Below are positions 60,756 through 64,000 of a stretch of DNA of 64,000 nt, piece by piece. The notes under the pieces were generated by a model. It was not told the origin of the DNA. It ran no database searches and saw only the letters and a program-made list of their open reading frames with translations. Each line of letters starts with the position of its first letter. Position 1 is the first letter of the stretch. Source of the DNA: Chungangia koreensis. Its GTDB lineage: Bacteria > Bacillota > Bacilli > Bacillales_A > Planococcaceae. The stretch lies in NCBI RefSeq assembly GCF_042651785.1, contig NZ_JBHSEC010000020.1, positions 186,001 through 250,000 on the forward strand, in the 5' to 3' direction. Both the position numbers and the translations under genes were made by a program.

Positions 60756-62025
60756 ATTTGCAATTGTTAAAGTTAGAACCACAAGGATCGACCAGTTAGT
60801 TGCCGAAGGAAATAGACGAGCTATAACAGCCAAAAAAGTCGTTTCCAATCTGGATGAATATCTTTCTGCCTGCCAGCTTGGTATAACGATTACCGCATTA
60901 GGATTAGGTTGGTTGGGTGAATCGACCATTGAAAAGATATTACATCCGTTGTTCGTTTACTTTGATTTACCAGAATCGGTAAACACCATTCTTTCTTTTA
61001 TCATTGCATTTTCACTTGTAACATTCCTACATGTAGTTGTCGGAGAATTAACCCCCAAGACGTTTGCCATTCAAAAAGCGGAGGCCATTACATTGGCAGT
61101 AGCTAAACCGCTCGTAATCTTCGATAAGATCATGTATCCGGTTATCCATGGGATGAATGGATCTGCCCGCTTCTTAGCCTCAAGGGTATTCGGATTGGAA
61201 ACAGTTTCTGAATCTGAAGTTGCCCACTCTGAAGAAGAATTACGGATGATTTTATCGGACAGTCTTAAAGGCGGGGAAATTAACCAGGCAGAGTACAAAT
61301 ATGTGAATAAAATTTTTGAATTCGACGATCGGATCGCTAAAGAAATCATGGTGCCTCGTACCGAAATGATGACGATCGAAAAAGATATGACTCTTCATGA
61401 AGTCTTTGAAGTGATGGGTGTTGAACAATATACACGATACCCTGTAACGGATGGAGACAAGGACCATATTATAGGACTTGTAAACATGAAGCATCTCTTA
61501 ACTGCGTACATTAAAGATCTTGATAACGGAAATCGCCCTGTCTCTGATTACGTTCAACCTATTATCCGAGTCATTGAGACGATTCCTGTAGGGGACCTCT
61601 TATTGAAGTTCCAAAGGGAGCGGATCCACATGGCGGTTATAATGGATGAATACGGTGGAACTTCAGGTTTACTCACAATCGAGGACATCATTGAGGAAAT
61701 CGTTGGTGATATCCAAGATGAGTTTGATATTGATGAAGTACCTGAAATCCAGAAAATCGGAGAAGGTCACTATATATTTGATGCAAAAATGCTGATTGAT
61801 AATGTTAACGATACGTTAGGTATTGAGATTGATGAAGAAGACATTGATACAATTGGCGGTTGGTTCATGACAAAACGGTTCGATGCAGTTAAAGGCGAAA
61901 AAATAATTGAACAAGGCTTTGAATTTATGGTTAAAGATATGGAAGGCCATCACATACTCTATTTGGAAGTCGTTAAAATTCCAGAAGAGGAAATTGAATA
62001 TATAGAGGAACAGCCTGCACTATAA
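60679..62025 (+). CDS. CNNM/CorC-family transporter (hemolysin C-like; YhdP/MpfA type)
   Basis: 448 residues from TTG 60679, fitting family N-termini. DUF21 membrane domain (about 1-200: ALTAFFVASEFAIVKVRTTRIDQLV, GWLGEST, VVGELTPK), two CBS domains (about 215-340: IMVPRTEMM, YTRYPV, VIMDEYGGTSGLLTIEDI) and the C-terminal CorC_HlyC domain (IGEGHYIFDAKMLIDN and onward). Relatives such as MpfA export Mg2+. An in-frame stop at 60661 rules out a longer form. No M-box is seen upstream. Confidence 0.9.
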   Translation: MDLAIPIRLTAFAVLIALTAFFVASEFAIVKVRTTRIDQLVAEGNRRAITAKKVVSNLDEYLSACQLGITITALGLGWLGESTIEKILHPLFVYFDLPESVNTILSFIIAFSLVTFLHVVVGELTPKTFAIQKAEAITLAVAKPLVIFDKIMYPVIHGMNGSARFLASRVFGLETVSESEVAHSEEELRMILSDSLKGGEINQAEYKYVNKIFEFDDRIAKEIMVPRTEMMTIEKDMTLHEVFEVMGVEQYTRYPVTDGDKDHIIGLVNMKHLLTAYIKDLDNGNRPVSDYVQPIIRVIETIPVGDLLLKFQRERIHMAVIMDEYGGTSGLLTIEDIIEEIVGDIQDEFDIDEVPEIQKIGEGHYIFDAKMLIDNVNDTLGIEIDEEDIDTIGGWFMTKRFDAVKGEKIIEQGFEFMVKDMEGHHILYLEVVKIPEEEIEYIEEQPAL

Positions 62026-62066
62026 TATAATCAGATTGCAGGTTCCCTTTAGAATTTATAGAACGG

Positions 62067-62167
62067 AAAAGAATCTGCTCGCATTCTGCGGGCAAGCGAC
62101 CCACTCACTCCACTCATTAGGAGATGTTAACCGCTTGCTGTCCCGCTGGATTTTTGCAGATTCTTTT
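62067..62167 (+). other. Nested-helix structured element before the CDF gene
   Basis: Outer 12-bp perfect helix AAAAGAATCTGC (62067-62078) with GCAGATTCTTTT (62156-62167). Middle GCGGG (62088-62092) with CCCGC (62142-62146). Inner CAAGCG (62093-62098) with CGCTTG (62132-62137). A hairpin CTCC/GGAG lies in the apical loop. It ends in a pyrimidine tract, 21 nt before the ribosome binding site of the CDF gene. It does not match my memory of the NiCo, czcD or yybP-ykoY riboswitches. It could be a riboswitch, an elaborate terminator or a small transposon remnant. Confidence 0.6.
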
Positions 62168-62201
62168 CTTTTCTCACGCAACAGAGCGGAGGTTTCAAAG
62201 T

Positions 62202-63068
62202 ATGGAACTATACTCGAATTTAAAAGAAGGCGAAAAGGGAGCATGGCTCAGCATCATCACCTACTTATTGTTGAGTGCTGTAAAATTATCCGTTGGGATT
62301 ATCGGTTCATCTGAAGCCTTGAAAGCCGATGGACTAAATAATACGACAGATATCATTGCGTCCGTGGCAGTACTGATCGGACTCCGCATTTCTCAAAAAC
62401 CGCCTGACCAGAATCATCATTATGGACACTTGCGTGCTGAAACGATCGCTTCTCTAATCGCCTCATTCGTCATGGCAGTTGTAGGAATCCAAGTTTTAAT
62501 AAATGCTGTTCAAAATATCGGTGAAGGCCGTACCGTTGAACCCTCCATTCTGACAGGAGTAGTTGCTGCCGGAAGTGCGTTAGTGATGTATGTTGTATAT
62601 CGTTATAACTTACGGCTGGCAAAACGGATTAAAAGTTCTGCTGTTCGGGCTGCTGCCTTCGATAACCGATCTGATGCTTTAGTTAGTTTTGGCACAGCCA
62701 TCGGAATTACTGGTGCGATTTTCGGGTTTCCGATTATCGATTCCATTACCGCTCTACTGATAGGGGTACTCATTATTTATACTGCTGCAGGGATTTTTAA
62801 GGAGGCTGTCTATACGCTGTCAGATGGTTTCAGCATCGATGAAGTCGAGACATTATCCCACCTCGTACAGAATGTTGAAGGGGTCATCCTGCTAAAAGAT
62901 ATTAAAGGAAGAACCCACGGGAATATGGTGTTTATCGATTTGACTGTTACAGTAGACCCAGCTTTAAATGTGTTCCAAAGTCACAGGATAACAGAGGAAA
63001 TAGAAAGAAAAATTTCCAAAGCGAAACCTTTTTCAACGGTGCTCGTACATATAGAACCGCACCTTTAA
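62202..63068 (+). CDS. Cation diffusion facilitator transporter
   Basis: 288 residues from ATG 62202 (GGAGG 9 nt upstream; the reading from 62124 runs through the structured element). Six membrane helices with the metal site: KADGLNNTTDIIAS (D in helix 2, N where zinc members have H/D) and FDNRSDALVSF (helix 5), NHHYGHLRAETI between. The NxxxD plus DxxxD pattern fits manganese-type CDFs such as MneP/MneS more than zinc members. The C-terminal cytosolic domain has HRITEEIE and VHIEPH. It exports divalent metal in exchange for protons. Confidence 0.87.
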   Translation: MELYSNLKEGEKGAWLSIITYLLLSAVKLSVGIIGSSEALKADGLNNTTDIIASVAVLIGLRISQKPPDQNHHYGHLRAETIASLIASFVMAVVGIQVLINAVQNIGEGRTVEPSILTGVVAAGSALVMYVVYRYNLRLAKRIKSSAVRAAAFDNRSDALVSFGTAIGITGAIFGFPIIDSITALLIGVLIIYTAAGIFKEAVYTLSDGFSIDEVETLSHLVQNVEGVILLKDIKGRTHGNMVFIDLTVTVDPALNVFQSHRITEEIERKISKAKPFSTVLVHIEPHL

Positions 63069-63093
63069 TTTATAGAGAACAAGGGGGATTCTA

Positions 63094-63666
63094 ATGCAGG
63101 GAATCTATGATCAAAAAAAGGGGATTATTCTTTCACTCGCCGTTATTTCTTTAATAATGGCATTCATTGCACCAGCGGCTATTTTCTATCCTTTAAAAGC
63201 AGGATTCATTACACTTCGAAATGATGGTATCGGTACATCTGCTTGGTCTATCTTGACCGGTGGGGCGGGCCTGATTTTACTTTCGCTTTTATTTATAGTC
63301 ATGGCTTTTGTAAAAAAGCCAGTTTTAAAATGGGTTTTAGCGATCGTGCTATTTGTTTTTTCAACGGCTGGAATCTTATTATCACTTCGTGATTATTACT
63401 ATATCACTAAAGATGAATTCGTAATGAGCGGCCCTTTTACTTTAGCTGCAACGGATTATGCGTGGTCTGATTTCTCGAAGTTCGAGGAGGAAGCTCGAAA
63501 CGTTAATGGCACAGTTACAATTGATAAGGTGATCTTCACAACGAAATCCGGTGAACTATTAGAATTTCAGGGTGGCCAAATGGTGAAAAGTACAATGAAA
63601 GAAACTGCCAAAACCCGGATCCAAGCAGCCGGTGGTGAAATAGTTCGAACCTTCATAGAAGAGTAA
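63094..63666 (+). CDS. Membrane protein of unknown function
   Basis: 190 residues with three hydrophobic helices (about 10-32, 50-70, 78-96), then a soluble C-terminal domain of about 90 residues (YYYITKDEFVMSGPFTLAATDYAWSDFSKFEEE), which recalls bacterial PH-like domains that follow membrane hairpins. Not recognised. AAGGGGG precedes ATG 63094. It lies 25 nt after the CDF gene and is probably co-transcribed with it; a strong terminator follows. Confidence 0.65.
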   Translation: MQGIYDQKKGIILSLAVISLIMAFIAPAAIFYPLKAGFITLRNDGIGTSAWSILTGGAGLILLSLLFIVMAFVKKPVLKWVLAIVLFVFSTAGILLSLRDYYYITKDEFVMSGPFTLAATDYAWSDFSKFEEEARNVNGTVTIDKVIFTTKSGELLEFQGGQMVKSTMKETAKTRIQAAGGEIVRTFIEE

Positions 63667-63673
63667 ATTGAAA

Positions 63674-63707
63674 AGAGTGAGGCGATTTGCGCCCCACTCT
63701 TTTTTTG
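63674..63707. terminator. Bidirectional terminator
   Basis: AGAGTGAGGCG (63674-63684) pairs with CGCCCCACTCT (63690-63700; one mismatch), followed by seven T residues, between convergent genes. Confidence 0.88.
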
Positions 63708-63711
63708 TCGA

Positions 63712-64000
63712 TCAGTTAGATGAATCAGAACCGTCTTCCGTAGTGTCCGTGGAGTCATCTTTTGTATCAGTGCCGGATGAATCATCCGTATTCGTGTCCG
63801 TTGAATCTTCCGTATCAGTTTCTGTTGAATCTTCTGTATCTGTTTCTGTTGAATCATCTGTATCGACATTTACGTCGGTATCTTCACCTTCATCTTCAAC
63901 CGGAACTTCTTCTTCCGGCTGATCGACATCTACATCTACGTCATCATCTGGATCTTCTCCGCATCCTGCTAATAATCCGGCTGCTAAAAGAGCAGAAGCA
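63712..64000 (-). CDS. Lipoprotein with acidic Asp/Ser/Thr repeats, cut by the window end
   Basis: 95 codons of the 3' part; the start lies beyond 64000. The first visible residues ASALLAAGLLAGCGED contain a signal h-region and lipobox LAGC. The mature part is almost wholly D, E, S, T and V, with four units of eight residues (consensus DSTETDTE) at about 63755-63850, and ends SDSSN. Low-complexity acidic lipoproteins of this kind are common in Bacillales and fast evolving; no function can be given. Confidence 0.75.
   Translation of the reverse strand, partial: ASALLAAGLLAGCGEDPDDDVDVDVDQPEEEVPVEDEGEDTDVNVDTDDSTETDTEDSTETDTEDSTDTNTDDSSGTDTKDDSTDTTEDGSDSSN

Noticed and set aside
62040..62200. 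Manganese (yybP-ykoY) or NiCo riboswitch
   Set aside because: I could not find their conserved loop sequences; the structure is reported as unassigned instead.
63668..63922. Plus-strand ORF rich in Ser and Val repeats
   Set aside because: It is the antisense shadow of the lipoprotein repeats; the minus-strand frame has a signal peptide and lipobox.

Overview
The window reads as chromosome of an endospore-forming Bacillales bacterium. Gene content and order follow Bacillus subtilis closely (comK; lplJ/yhfH/hemEHY/hmoB; ecsAB/hit/trpP/yhaH/hpr/prsA/yhaMNOPQ/yhaR; yheA/yheB/yheE/tlp/yheH/yheI), but local gene complements differ enough that a Planococcaceae-type genome (Sporosarcina or relative) is my best inference, not a proof. 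Spore genes (Tlp, a CwlJ/SleB-type hydrolase, a YjcZ-type peptide) support a spore former. No prophage, insertion sequence, rRNA, tRNA or CRISPR array was seen. Functions and family names below come from reading the proteins by eye against remembered families; no search was run.

Layout. 1-2 kb: comK and small neighbours, ZIP transporter. 2-6.6 kb: copper cluster (cytosolic copper-storage protein, DUF1541 lipoprotein, copA, copZ, second HMA chaperone, csoR) with three CsoR-type operators. 6.7-12 kb: EAL/HDOD protein, enoyl-CoA hydratase, DinB-like protein, acetyltransferase, S9 peptidase. 12-16.5 kb: Bce-type antimicrobial-peptide module (response regulator, kinase, ABC ATPase, FtsX-like permease). 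16.6-24 kb: lplJ, yhfH, ECF sigma/anti-sigma pair, hemE-hemH-hemY and divergent hmoB. 24-27.6 kb: M20 amidohydrolase, then a T-box leader (specifier read as CAA, Gln) ahead of an MFS transporter. 27.7-44.3 kb: ecs/hit/trpP/hpr/prsA/yhaMNO/yhaPQ/yhaR block; trpP has a TRAP-like (G/U)AG array over its ribosome binding site, and yhaR has a FadR-like operator. 44.6-50 kb: tatC-tatA, hemZ divergent from hemAT, YwaF-like protein, cell-wall hydrolase. 50-59 kb: lipoprotein, yheA-yheB, ferritin-like protein, yheE, tlp, the heterodimeric ABC exporter yheH/yheI with a short-ORF attenuator leader, and a MurE-like ligase. 59-64 kb: chrA, CNNM/CorC-type transporter, an unexplained structured element before a CDF transporter, a membrane protein and a lipoprotein cut by the window end.

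How the genes work together: copper sensing, chaperoning, export and storage form one unit; heme synthesis, heme degradation and heme-based oxygen sensing occur in two adjacent pairs; two drug-response systems (Bce module and yheIH) each carry their own control. The most interesting signals are regulatory and non-coding: the yheIH attenuator, the Gln-type T-box on a transporter, the TRAP site, the 97-nt nested-helix element at 62067-62167, and four intergenic loci holding unrelated short direct repeats that share a period of about 21 bp.
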